A stretch of DNA of 64,000 nucleotides, from positions 1 through 64,000 of the forward strand of contig NZ_JACJJP010000004.1 of NCBI RefSeq assembly GCF_016900095.1, in the 5' to 3' direction. Made by a program: the position numbers and the translations under genes. Under the pieces are notes generated by a model. That model did not search any database. It had not been told where the DNA came from and saw nothing but the letters and a program-made list of their open reading frames with translations. Within the stretch, counting starts at the first letter, position 1; each line of letters begins with the position of its first letter. Below, piece after piece: positions 42,975 through 50,588 of the stretch. The DNA is from Gemmiger formicilis. GTDB taxonomy: Bacteria > Bacillota > Clostridia > Oscillospirales > Ruminococcaceae.

Positions 42975-45415
42975 ACAAAGCCACCTCCCGTGATAATGGC
43001 CTGCTGGAGTCGGTACCGCTCCGCAGCCCGTCCGATGACCTCATCTCCTACCCGGATTCCATACACAGCTTCCAGAATCTGGTGAAGCACATCCGTCATT
43101 CGTTCCATCGCAACAAGCTCCCCATCCTGCATATCCTGCATAACAGCAGCCACCGCTTCCTGGATGGTGGACAATGGCGCTTCGATGTTGGTGCCGCTGC
43201 TCTGGTCACCCAGCACAGCCAGGAACTCCCGGTTGGGCGGGATGACCGCGCCCTGGGCCAGATACGGAATCTGTGGGGCTGTGATGGCAGAAAGCTGAAA
43301 GCCGAACGTAGACCCGCCGATACCGGGAACCCAATCCGGGACATCAAAGGATAGGCTTCCAACCGCGCTGATGACACGGTTCAATGCATTCACAATAGCC
43401 TGGATCATGCTGTTCACAAAAGCGATGATACCGTTGATGCAGTTCTTGATTCCGTTCTGAATACGGTCCCAGACGGCCAGCGTGGTATCCGCAATGGCAT
43501 TCCAGGCGGCGTCCCAGTCCCCTTTGAACACAGCGGTCAGGAAATCGGCCAGTCCGCGCAAAAGGACCATGGCCGCATCGATGACATCCGCCACCAACCC
43601 CATAGCTGTTTCTACGGCCCCTGCTACTGCATTGAATACATCAGTAAACACCGGTCCGAAGGTAGAAATCAGCCAGTTGATCAGCGGGGCCAGAACATTG
43701 TTCCAGAAGGTCAGCAGCATATTTTGCACACTGCCGATCAGCAAAAGAAGGTCATCCCACAAAGGCTTTGCATGCTGGGACCAGAACTTGTCCAGGAGTG
43801 CAATAATGTTGGCCAGAATTGGCTCAATCACGGTGTAATACAGATTGCTGAAAATGGACAGCAGGTTCTGAAAAGCCAGGACAATGCCATCCATTACAGG
43901 CTGGCCATAGGTAGCCCAGGCGTTGGAGATGCCCTCCATCATCCCCTGCCAGATGGTCAGGATCACCTCCAGCGCCGGCCGCACCAGATTGTTGATGGCA
44001 TCAGTGAGGATACCGCACATCCACACAAAGTCGGCAGCAAAAAGCTGAATAGCCGTGGATACAGTCCCACCCACAATGGGAGCAAATGCCTGGGAAAAAG
44101 AATTGATCACACCAGGCACAAAGGTTCCTGCCAGATATCCCAGCAAAGGCTGCAACGCATTGGTCCACAGCCCTGATGCAGCCGCCTGGATCTGGGGCCA
44201 CACAGCCAGGGCAGTGGCCTTGATCTGTTCCCAGGCCGCGCTCCAGGCGGCAATGGAAGGCGCCAGAGCGGTTGTGAAGGAATCCCAGAACGCCTTCACC
44301 CGGTCCATCAGAGAAGCAAATCCCGCCCCGGTCTGGTCCACAAAGTCATAATTGGGGGAAGTTGCGCCCCCGCCACCTCCTCCGCCGGAGCTGTCCGCCT
44401 GCGGCGCGTCCAGTCGGTTGATCTCATCGAATCCGGCCAGGCTGCGGGTGGCCTTTTCCGTCTGCTTGGCGGCACTGCCGGCGGCGCTCCCGTAGCTGTT
44501 CATTGCCTTGGCGCTACTCTTCATGGCCCCCAGGCTCTTGCCGGTGATCAGGCTGATGAACCGTGCCAGGTAGCTGATACCGGTAGCCAGCATATTGTTG
44601 ATGTAGGCAAGGGCATTGCCCAGCGCCTGCACCAGAGGAGCGGCGGCCACGCTGGCAGCCCCCTGCAGGTTGGCCAGGCTCTGCCGGAAGGTGTCGCTGG
44701 ACTGCATGGCCTGCCCGAACCAGCCCACCATTTTGGTAAGGGCCGAAGAAATGATGTTGAACAGCAGCGCACCGGACACAATGCCGGAAAGCCGTGTTCC
44801 GAACTTCTGCATGGCAGTAGAAGCTCGGGTCACATCCTTGGCCGCAGAACCTGTTTTCTTGGCAGAACCGGCCTTCTTCTGCCTTTCATAAGCTGCGGAT
44901 GCCTTCTGTACAGCGGACTGTTCCTGCCCCAGCTGCTTCTCCAAGACGCCATGACGCTGCTGCAACTCCGCAACAGACTGCACCTGTTTCTGATATTCCG
45001 CCTGGATGGCCGCTGCCTTTTCCTCCTGCTTGGCCAGTGTTTGCACCAGCCGGTCACTCTCTGCATACAGGGATGCGTTCTGTGCCTGGGTCCGGCTGGC
45101 TGCCACGCTGGCGACATTGGCCTCGGACATAGAGGGGAACTCCTGCCGCACCTGGACTGCATTCTTGGCTCTGGCATCGTCCAGCTTGGCGTTCACGTCC
45201 TCCAGAGCCCGGGCGGTGGCTTCAGCTTCCTGCTTTGCTTTGGCCAGGTCATCCCCCAGCTTGGTGCGTTTGCCCGTTGCCTGGGAGATCTGCTTGTCCA
45301 GCGCACTGATCTGCTGGGCCGTGCTCTTGGCCTTGGCCTGCAGGGCTTTCAAATCTGCCTCGGCCCCTTTATTGTTCACCCGGGTATCAATGATGATAGA
45401 GCCGTCTGCTGCCAT
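42971..45415 (-). CDS. phage tail tape measure protein
   Basis: This 814-residue protein sets tail length and helps DNA entry. The N-terminal 250 residues are coiled coil (AEADLKALQAKAKSTAQQIS, then AKQEAEATARALEDVNAKL). Hydrophobic and Gly/Ala-rich segments follow, with a glycine run near residue 355 (SSGGGGGGG) and Trp-rich repeats after it. It is by far the longest gene of the late region and lies after the tail tube and chaperone-like genes, as expected. Confidence 0.9.
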   Translation of the reverse strand: MAADGSIIIDTRVNNKGAEADLKALQAKAKSTAQQISALDKQISQATGKRTKLGDDLAKAKQEAEATARALEDVNAKLDDARAKNAVQVRQEFPSMSEANVASVAASRTQAQNASLYAESDRLVQTLAKQEEKAAAIQAEYQKQVQSVAELQQRHGVLEKQLGQEQSAVQKASAAYERQKKAGSAKKTGSAAKDVTRASTAMQKFGTRLSGIVSGALLFNIISSALTKMVGWFGQAMQSSDTFRQSLANLQGAASVAAAPLVQALGNALAYINNMLATGISYLARFISLITGKSLGAMKSSAKAMNSYGSAAGSAAKQTEKATRSLAGFDEINRLDAPQADSSGGGGGGGATSPNYDFVDQTGAGFASLMDRVKAFWDSFTTALAPSIAAWSAAWEQIKATALAVWPQIQAAASGLWTNALQPLLGYLAGTFVPGVINSFSQAFAPIVGGTVSTAIQLFAADFVWMCGILTDAINNLVRPALEVILTIWQGMMEGISNAWATYGQPVMDGIVLAFQNLLSIFSNLYYTVIEPILANIIALLDKFWSQHAKPLWDDLLLLIGSVQNMLLTFWNNVLAPLINWLISTFGPVFTDVFNAVAGAVETAMGLVADVIDAAMVLLRGLADFLTAVFKGDWDAAWNAIADTTLAVWDRIQNGIKNCINGIIAFVNSMIQAIVNALNRVISAVGSLSFDVPDWVPGIGGSTFGFQLSAITAPQIPYLAQGAVIPPNREFLAVLGDQSSGTNIEAPLSTIQEAVAAVMQDMQDGELVAMERMTDVLHQILEAVYGIRVGDEVIGRAAERYRLQQAIITGGGFV

Positions 45416-45418
45416 ACA

Positions 45419-45973
45419 CTACACCCCCAATCTGCGGAAGAATTCTTCCTCTTCTTTGGTCAGGCGCGTCACCGGCCCGATCAGTTCTTCATTTTCACGG
45501 GCAAAGGCCCGCTCGGCCTTGTCCAGTGCCTGTCCCCTGGCCCGCTTGTCCCGGATAGCAACCACCTGAGCAAACAGACCCTTGCCGATGTTCTGGAAGG
45601 CCCCCACAAAATCCCACCAGTGCAGGTAGGCGCAGGCCCGGCAGCTATACCCCAGAACCTTGTCCACGGCCGGGGCGATGAGCTGCACGTCGGTGTCCCA
45701 GTGGACAAGGGCGATGCGTTCTGGCTGATTTTCCGGAAGCGGACGGCCCAGATTGATGAACTCCATGGCAGCCCGCAAAGCCCCCTCAGCCCCCATATCA
45801 GACAGCTTTTCGTATTCCGGGAAAAGGATCTTCAGTAAGGTGGAAAGGCGCCATGCCTGGGGCATTTCTTCGTCCTGCAGGGCGTCAATGGCATCCAGCA
45901 CGGCGCGGAAGTCACTGCGGATGGCAAAGGTCTGTCCGTCCACCTCCACCGTGGTGGGAAGTCCCCAGCCCAT
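45419..45973 (-). CDS. bacteriophage Gp15-like protein
   Basis: This 184-residue protein (WDTDVQLIAPAVDKVLG, YLHWWDFVGAFQNIG and the end LTKEEEEFFRRLGV) matches the phage Gp15 family found just before the tape measure. In this position it probably acts as a tail assembly chaperone. It starts in a TGATG overlap with the gene upstream; I see no slippery sequence for a frameshift there. Confidence 0.8.
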   Translation of the reverse strand: MGWGLPTTVEVDGQTFAIRSDFRAVLDAIDALQDEEMPQAWRLSTLLKILFPEYEKLSDMGAEGALRAAMEFINLGRPLPENQPERIALVHWDTDVQLIAPAVDKVLGYSCRACAYLHWWDFVGAFQNIGKGLFAQVVAIRDKRARGQALDKAERAFARENEELIGPVTRLTKEEEEFFRRLGV

Positions 45974-46431
45974 CAGCCGGGCAGTACCTGGCCGGGTGCC
46001 AGGCCTTTGGCGGTCCCATCATAGGGCGCGGTATGGGCTTCGGCGCGGCTGCGTACGGCCTTGGCGCCGGCCTGCATGGATGCCTCGATCACGGGGCCAA
46101 TAGCGTCCAGAACATGCTCCAGGACGGTGGCACCATCACCACACACACCGAAGCAGGACTGCCCGCCGAAGAAACCTTCCGACACCTTGGCGCCGAAGGC
46201 ATAGTCGATGCAGGACTTGATCCGCTCATCCGCCTCCTGCAGCACGTCCAGGATGGTATCCTCTTCCGCATTGTGTGCCTTTTCGGTCAGGGAATTCACT
46301 TCTGGCTGAACCTTCTTCCAGCGGGCCGCAATACCGGGGTCAGCGGGATTGAAGCGAACAGTGCCGGTCACGGTACCGTCCGGGAGCCGGATGTCATAGC
46401 TTTTGAGACCCAAGTCAATGTTCAGTTCCAT
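45973..46431 (-). CDS. phage tail assembly chaperone-like protein (DUF6673-like)
   Basis: This 152-residue protein begins MELNIDLGLKSYDIRLPDG and has a helical middle (SLTEKAHNAEEDTILDVLQE) with a Cys-rich patch QSCFGVCGDG. It lies between tail tube and Gp15 genes, the usual place of the first tail chaperone. The family name is a recollection. Confidence 0.65.
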   Translation of the reverse strand: MELNIDLGLKSYDIRLPDGTVTGTVRFNPADPGIAARWKKVQPEVNSLTEKAHNAEEDTILDVLQEADERIKSCIDYAFGAKVSEGFFGGQSCFGVCGDGATVLEHVLDAIGPVIEASMQAGAKAVRSRAEAHTAPYDGTAKGLAPGQVLPG

Positions 46432-46434
46432 GGA

Positions 46435-46959
46435 TCATTCCTCCTCTTTGGCAAAAGTGGGCTTGCCCTCCGCCATGGTCACGGTGCCCAGGTCGGTATC
46501 GTTGGACAGATAGACGGTCAAGGGCATATCCACATAGGAAGAACCGCCCAGGCTGGTGGGCACGATGGTGCAGCCCTTGTGCAGCTCGGCAGTGAAAGGG
46601 CCGGTGGTGGCGGTGCCCAGATAGCAGTGGACCACCAGCACCTCGAAGTTGCCCAGTTCGCTCAGTGCCTTGCGGCGCTCGATGTCCAGGATTTTCTCGC
46701 TGAGCTTGTTGCCGCCCCGGATGGTGTTGGGGTCCAGTTCCTGGGTGGGCTTGGCCGGGGACACGGTGGTGTCGGACATCCCCAGGATATCGGTGGTCTG
46801 ATCCACATCGTGGTTGTATTCGATGCTGGAATCCTCCACGCCGCGGCCCAGGATCTCCCACTCGGGCGATCCGCTGGTGGAGCCCACGTTGACGAAGGTC
46901 ATCAGAAGTTTGCGGTCGGCCTTCTGGCCGCTGGTCAGATTGATAGAAGCTGCTGCCAT
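46435..46959 (-). CDS. phage major tail (tube) protein
   Basis: This 174-residue protein has a mainly beta pattern and the tail-tube block GVEDSSIEYNHDVDQTTDIL with LGMSDTTVSP. The position, just upstream of the chaperones, supports tail tube. I chose the second ATG (MAAASINLTS) because GAGGAGG lies seven bases before it; the first ATG touches the ribosome site. Confidence 0.82.
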   Translation of the reverse strand: MAAASINLTSGQKADRKLLMTFVNVGSTSGSPEWEILGRGVEDSSIEYNHDVDQTTDILGMSDTTVSPAKPTQELDPNTIRGGNKLSEKILDIERRKALSELGNFEVLVVHCYLGTATTGPFTAELHKGCTIVPTSLGGSSYVDMPLTVYLSNDTDLGTVTMAEGKPTFAKEEE

Positions 46960-46961
46960 TG

Positions 46962-47375
46962 TCATACCTCCTCAAGGTTCAGCTTGATCTGCAGCTGGTA
47001 GCGGGCGGCATTGGCGTCCGCTTGGGTAGGGACACCCGCGTTGGATGCCTGAATTTTCGTAACGGTATACCCGGACACTTCCGGGTAATCATGGAGCCGT
47101 TCCTGCCCGCGGATCCAGGCGGACAGGCGGGCAAAGAAATCCGCCGCGCTCAGATTTGGGGCAATCGCCGCCCCGAAGGGCAGCTGTGCCACAAATACCA
47201 GGTCATACTCGGCCATGTCATACCCCAGCACATCGGTCTTGTGGCTCTCACCGCCGGTGCGCAGGGTGTATTCGGTGGCTTCGGCCCCCAGATAGTTGGC
47301 GTTGAAGCGGTCGTGCTTGTCGATGAGCGGGCATTTGTCCCGCAGCCACTTTCGGGTGGCGTCCAGTGCGTTCAC
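46962..47375 (-). CDS. phage minor capsid/tail terminator protein
   Basis: This 137-residue protein (NALDATRKWLRDKCPLIDK, then VLGYDMAEYDLVFVAQLPFG) fits the phage minor capsid protein 3 family, probably the tail terminator that caps the tail before head joining. It starts at GTG, overlapping the upstream stop as GTGA. It lies right before the tail tube gene. Confidence 0.7.
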   Translation of the reverse strand: MNALDATRKWLRDKCPLIDKHDRFNANYLGAEATEYTLRTGGESHKTDVLGYDMAEYDLVFVAQLPFGAAIAPNLSAADFFARLSAWIRGQERLHDYPEVSGYTVTKIQASNAGVPTQADANAARYQLQIKLNLEEV

Positions 47376-47827
47376 GGTGTGGCCCTCCCTCCGGCCAGGG
47401 CAGCGGCGCCCCGGATGATGTCATCTCCGCGCTCGGCCTTCATGCGCTCAAACCAGAAAGCGCCCCGCTCCGGCGCGCCGTTGTAGGTCAGTTTGCGGCC
47501 GGTGGGGTGCTTTTTCTTTCCGGGCGGTGACCAGAACCCCGCCAGCTCTCCGGCTTCATACCGGGGAATGTTGGGACCGTAGACCTCGCTATAGTAGAGA
47601 TACCGGGCGTACGGGGTGGCATACACCACCATGCCCTGCCCAATGACCGATGCGGTGATGGCACTGTGCTTGAGCACACCGGTGGCAAAGGGCACTTTGG
47701 GGTCGCACAGGCGGATAACCTCGCTGTCGATGAACTTCTGCACCTTTCCGCCGGGTTTCAGCCCCCGGACTTCCAGAGCGTCCTGCAGGCCGTCCAGATC
47801 CAGGCGCGCATTGTACTTGATAGGCAT
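47372..47827 (-). CDS. phage minor capsid/tail completion protein
   Basis: This 151-residue basic protein (VQKFIDSEVIRLCDPKVPFA, then YARYLYYSEVYGPN and GAFWFERMKAERG) fits the minor capsid protein 2 family, equal in position to HK97 gp10 neck proteins. It lies between connector and terminator genes, with a four-base overlap downstream. Confidence 0.72.
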   Translation of the reverse strand: MPIKYNARLDLDGLQDALEVRGLKPGGKVQKFIDSEVIRLCDPKVPFATGVLKHSAITASVIGQGMVVYATPYARYLYYSEVYGPNIPRYEAGELAGFWSPPGKKKHPTGRKLTYNGAPERGAFWFERMKAERGDDIIRGAAALAGGRATP

Positions 47828-48130
47828 TTATTCCGCCTCCAGATAGATATGAGCTCCGGGCCTGCCCCGGTTGTCGCGCACGACGGTCACGGTGGCCGTC
47901 TCACTGCCGCAGGCGATCTTGTCCCCCACAGCCACAACAGTGTCCCCGGCGCTTTGAGGAATGCGGCACTTGTACACGCAGCGTGCCGCCATGCCTTCCT
48001 TGCCCGGTGTAGCGGCCCGGCCGCCGTACCAGCTGCAGCCGTGGAAGGTTTGCTCCTGCTCGGTATCGCTGTCACTGTCTCCATCGTAGCCCAGATGGGT
48101 GATGGTGACAGTCCTGTTACACCCCTGCAT
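47828..48130 (-). CDS. phage head-tail connector/minor capsid protein
   Basis: This 100-residue protein (RTVTITHLGYDGDSDSDTEQ, then CSWYGGRAATPGKEG) is beta-rich and likely a head closure or stopper protein by its place between the gp6-like connector and the neck protein. GAAGGAGG sits nine bases before the chosen ATG. I do not recognise a definite family. Confidence 0.6.
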   Translation of the reverse strand: MQGCNRTVTITHLGYDGDSDSDTEQEQTFHGCSWYGGRAATPGKEGMAARCVYKCRIPQSAGDTVVAVGDKIACGSETATVTVVRDNRGRPGAHIYLEAE

Positions 48131-48143
48131 GGGTCCACCTCCT

Positions 48144-48494
48144 TCACACAAAGGCATGTCCGGCAAAAACCAGCAGGTTTACCGGCACGGTGAGGTAATC
48201 AGCCAGCAAGCGTCGCAAAGCTGTCCGGGATTCCGCTCCGGTGACGCGGGTCTCGCTGTATCCGTCATTGGAAAAGCTCTGTACCCCGTCGGAAGAGAAG
48301 TTCCCCGCGGCCAGTGCGTCGATGAGGGCGCATTCGCAGTCGCACAGCGCATCGGCCATGCAGGCAGGCGCATCCCGCGCCTGCCCCATGGTTTCATGGT
48401 CGATGATGTACGCCGCCTTTTTGGCCTTACGCTCATACTCATCTTGCGGCAGAGTCCCGCCGTTTTCCTGGTACTTGCCGTAGGTACTGTACAT
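48144..48494 (-). CDS. phage head-tail connector (gp6-like adaptor)
   Basis: This 116-residue helical protein (AAYIIDHETMGQARDAPACM, CDCECALIDAL, then TALRRLLADYLTVPVNLL) has the layout of the adaptor proteins bound under the portal. It is the first gene after the major capsid gene, the usual site. Confidence 0.62.
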   Translation of the reverse strand: MYSTYGKYQENGGTLPQDEYERKAKKAAYIIDHETMGQARDAPACMADALCDCECALIDALAAGNFSSDGVQSFSNDGYSETRVTGAESRTALRRLLADYLTVPVNLLVFAGHAFV

Positions 48495-48511
48495 GGGCGG
48501 CTCCTTTCCGG

Positions 48512-49369
48512 TTAGCCGGCGGCCACCTTGCGCACACGGGCAAGCGCGGCGTTGGCCACCTTGTAGCCGGTGTTCATCTCCACCTGGGCCTTGGAACCGA
48601 CGAAATTCTCGGAATCCACGATACGGGCAGTTTCAAAGTTGGTGACCACCTTCAGGGTCTGGTGGTAGTACATGACATACTGCACGGTGGAGCAATTCAC
48701 AGTCTTGAGCGTGCCGGTGCTGTCGTAGTACTTGATGGAGCCGGTCAGGCCGTTGGCTTCCACAAAGAGCATCCCCAGCCAGCGGCCCACGTTGCCGGTC
48801 TCAGCAATGCGGTCGTTGTGTTCGGGGGTGAAGTCCTTGCCGGCAGCCAGCAGCACCTGGGCATAGAAGTCAGGGCTGCACATGACAACATCCACGCGGC
48901 CCTTTGCCTTGATGATCTCGGCACGGGTCTTGACGATGTCATCCTTCACATCGGTGATAGCGGTGGTCAGAGTGGCAGCGGTGCCCTCCTGCACCAGGCA
49001 GCCCAGTCCGGACTGCATCCAGCCTTCGCCGCACTCCTGGGTAGCCACTGCCAGCTGCTCCTCTGCCAGATTGAAGGAAACGGAAGCCGCCTGGACGCCG
49101 TAGATCTTCTTGGACTTCTGGAAGTTGTTGTTCAGCTGGATGGGGATCAGAGTATCCGCCGTCGCTTCATCCGTAAAATCGCGGCCAGGCTTGCCCGGCT
49201 CAGCGGCGGAGGTGTTCAGCTTGTGGACAAAGATCTGACCCGCCGGGCCGAACGTGAATTCATCGGAGCAGGTCACACCGGGAACCAGGACCGGGTTGTA
49301 GTAGAGGTTGGGCTCCAACGTGGAGGCGTACTGTTCATCCACGTTCTGGTTATTGTACATAACAGACAT
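48512..49369 (-). CDS. phage major capsid protein
   Basis: This 285-residue protein has the HK97-like pattern of minor capsid families of Firmicute phages: an N-arm (NQNVDEQYASTLEPNLYYNP), a long helix block (KDDIVKTRAEIIKAKGRVDV) with VVMCSPDFYAQVL, and a C-terminal beta part. It lies right after the scaffold gene. No protease gene is nearby, so the capsid is probably not cleaved. Confidence 0.85.
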   Translation of the reverse strand: MSVMYNNQNVDEQYASTLEPNLYYNPVLVPGVTCSDEFTFGPAGQIFVHKLNTSAAEPGKPGRDFTDEATADTLIPIQLNNNFQKSKKIYGVQAASVSFNLAEEQLAVATQECGEGWMQSGLGCLVQEGTAATLTTAITDVKDDIVKTRAEIIKAKGRVDVVMCSPDFYAQVLLAAGKDFTPEHNDRIAETGNVGRWLGMLFVEANGLTGSIKYYDSTGTLKTVNCSTVQYVMYYHQTLKVVTNFETARIVDSENFVGSKAQVEMNTGYKVANAALARVRKVAAG

Positions 49370-49372
49370 ACG

Positions 49373-49912
49373 TTATTCTCCTTTCGGATGATAGAAGGGA
49401 TTGTTCTTGTACTTGTTGTCCAGGAAGGACTGGTTGGAAGAAGCAGGCGCCTGCCCCTTGCCGCCCACGGTGACGGTGGGGGCGGCCTTTTCCGGTGCGA
49501 AGGCGCCGGGGTCGGATTCCTTGTAGGATTTCAGGTAATCGTCAAAGCCCAGCAGCTTGCCTTCCTGCAGGGGCAGCTTCTTGGCCTTGAGGTCGGACAA
49601 GAATGCTCGCTTGGCGCTATCACTGGAGAACTGCACCCCGGAGACAGCTCTCTCTGCGGCAAAGTCGTGCTGCAGCTCTGCCACCTGTGCCTTTGCATCA
49701 TTCTCAGCCTTTTCGGCTTTGCTTCTCCATTCGGGGTCATAGCCTTCCAACTTCTTGTTGGCTTCACCCAAATGGGTGCGGGCGGTATCCCGCTCAGTGG
49801 TCAGGGTGGCGACCTGCTGTTTCAGATCGTTCATTTCGGCGCCGTTCATGGCGAACACCTTCTGTACCTGATCGTCATTCAGCCCCAGGGCTTTGAGGTC
49901 TTCGGTTTTCAT
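49373..49912 (-). CDS. phage scaffolding protein
   Basis: This 179-residue coiled-coil protein (EMNDLKQQVATLTTERDTAR, then EWRSKAEKAENDAKAQVAEL) ends in a basic patch KYKNNPFYHPKGE, the layout of GP20/scaffold proteins that guide capsid assembly. AAAGGAGA sits before the ATG. The capsid gene follows after two bases. Confidence 0.85.
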   Translation of the reverse strand: MKTEDLKALGLNDDQVQKVFAMNGAEMNDLKQQVATLTTERDTARTHLGEANKKLEGYDPEWRSKAEKAENDAKAQVAELQHDFAAERAVSGVQFSSDSAKRAFLSDLKAKKLPLQEGKLLGFDDYLKSYKESDPGAFAPEKAAPTVTVGGKGQAPASSNQSFLDNKYKNNPFYHPKGE

Positions 49913-49994
49913 ACGGATCTCCTTTCTCTGATTGCAGATAGCCTTGATAAGGCGGTCGGCTCCGCCAGTCTGTGCGGCTGATAAGTCCCGCCGC

Positions 49995-50013
49995 CGGGCA
50001 ATAAAATTGCCCG
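49995..50013. repeat. inverted repeat before the scaffold gene
   Basis: CGGGCAAT and ATTGCCCG form a perfect eight-base stem around AAA in the 173-base gap before the scaffold gene. No T run follows on either strand, so it is more likely an mRNA stem than a terminator. The rest of the gap shows no gene. Confidence 0.5.
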
Positions 50014-50085
50014 CCCCGGCCTCCTGCGGCCAAGGTGGGCATACAATACGCCTTTGCAGTCGAGTGCAAAAGCGCATAATCCGGA

Positions 50086-50331
50086 TCAGACAGAGATGCC
50101 TTCCATCTCCGCCCGCACCTCCAGGGTATCCAGATAATTCTGCATGGGTTCTACCTGCTCTTTCAACAGCTTCAGACTGCAGGACGGTGTAAAGCCAAGC
50201 GTTCCAGCCTGCCATTTTGCGATCATTTTGCGCAACTTTTCCAGCCGGATTTTCACCTGCCAGTATTCAGCCTTGAACCGGTCCTTGTAGTCGGAACTGT
50301 TCATCAGGTCGATAGTATCTTTCAGTTCCAC
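50086..50331 (-). CDS. small phage protein (crAss001_48-related)
   Basis: This 81-residue helical protein (DTIDLMNSSDYKDRFKAEYW, then QVKIRLEKLRKMIAKW and LKLLKEQVEPMQNYLDTLEV) fits a widespread small phage family of unknown role. An upstream in-frame ATG exists, but AAGGAGG lies eight codons inside that reading and six bases before a GTG, so I place the start at the GTG. Confidence 0.7.
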   Translation of the reverse strand: MELKDTIDLMNSSDYKDRFKAEYWQVKIRLEKLRKMIAKWQAGTLGFTPSCSLKLLKEQVEPMQNYLDTLEVRAEMEGISV

Positions 50332-50356
50332 ATTCTGCCTCCTTGAATTTTGCATG

Positions 50357-50388
50357 AAAAAAGCACGGTGCGGTCTGCATCGTGCTTT
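50357..50388 (-). terminator. terminator after the MuF/Sm-like pair
   Basis: An eight-base stem AAAGCACG/CGTGCTTT is followed by TTTC on the minus strand. It separates the toxin-like head gene and its small neighbour from the scaffold and capsid genes. Confidence 0.6.
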
Positions 50389-50408
50389 GGCATATGGCGT
50401 TTTTCCGG

Positions 50409-50588
50409 TCAGATCAGCTCGATCTTCGCGATCTCCGGGGCAAAAAGTTCAAAGATGCCGATGGAAATACTTTCCGGGTCCGGCTCGTTGTCCAGCGCGG
50501 AAGTATAGTCGTAGGCACGCCCCTCGAACACTTGTCCGTCTTTCAACGTGATGCGAACATTTTTACCGCTGTATTCCCATAGCTTCAT
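50409..50588 (-). CDS. 59-residue Sm-like protein, candidate immunity protein
   Basis: Direct translation gives 59 residues with an Sm/LSm-like first half (GKNVRITLKDGQVFEGRAYD), an acidic middle (SALDNEPDPESISI) and the end FELFAPEIAKIELI. GGAGG lies six bases before the ATG, and the start overlaps the MuF stop by four bases. The gene is directly downstream of the toxin-like domain, where immunity genes of MuF toxins sit, and its acidic character fits. The role is an inference. Confidence 0.7.
   Translation of the reverse strand: MKLWEYSGKNVRITLKDGQVFEGRAYDYTSALDNEPDPESISIGIFELFAPEIAKIELI

Noticed and set aside
45960-45985. Possible programmed frameshift between the two tail chaperone-like genes.
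   Set aside because: The junction is a plain TGATG stop-start overlap and I found no slippery heptamer.
50382-50582. A 66-residue plus-strand frame.
   Set aside because: It is antisense to the 59-residue Sm-like gene, which has a good ribosome site and overlaps the MuF stop.
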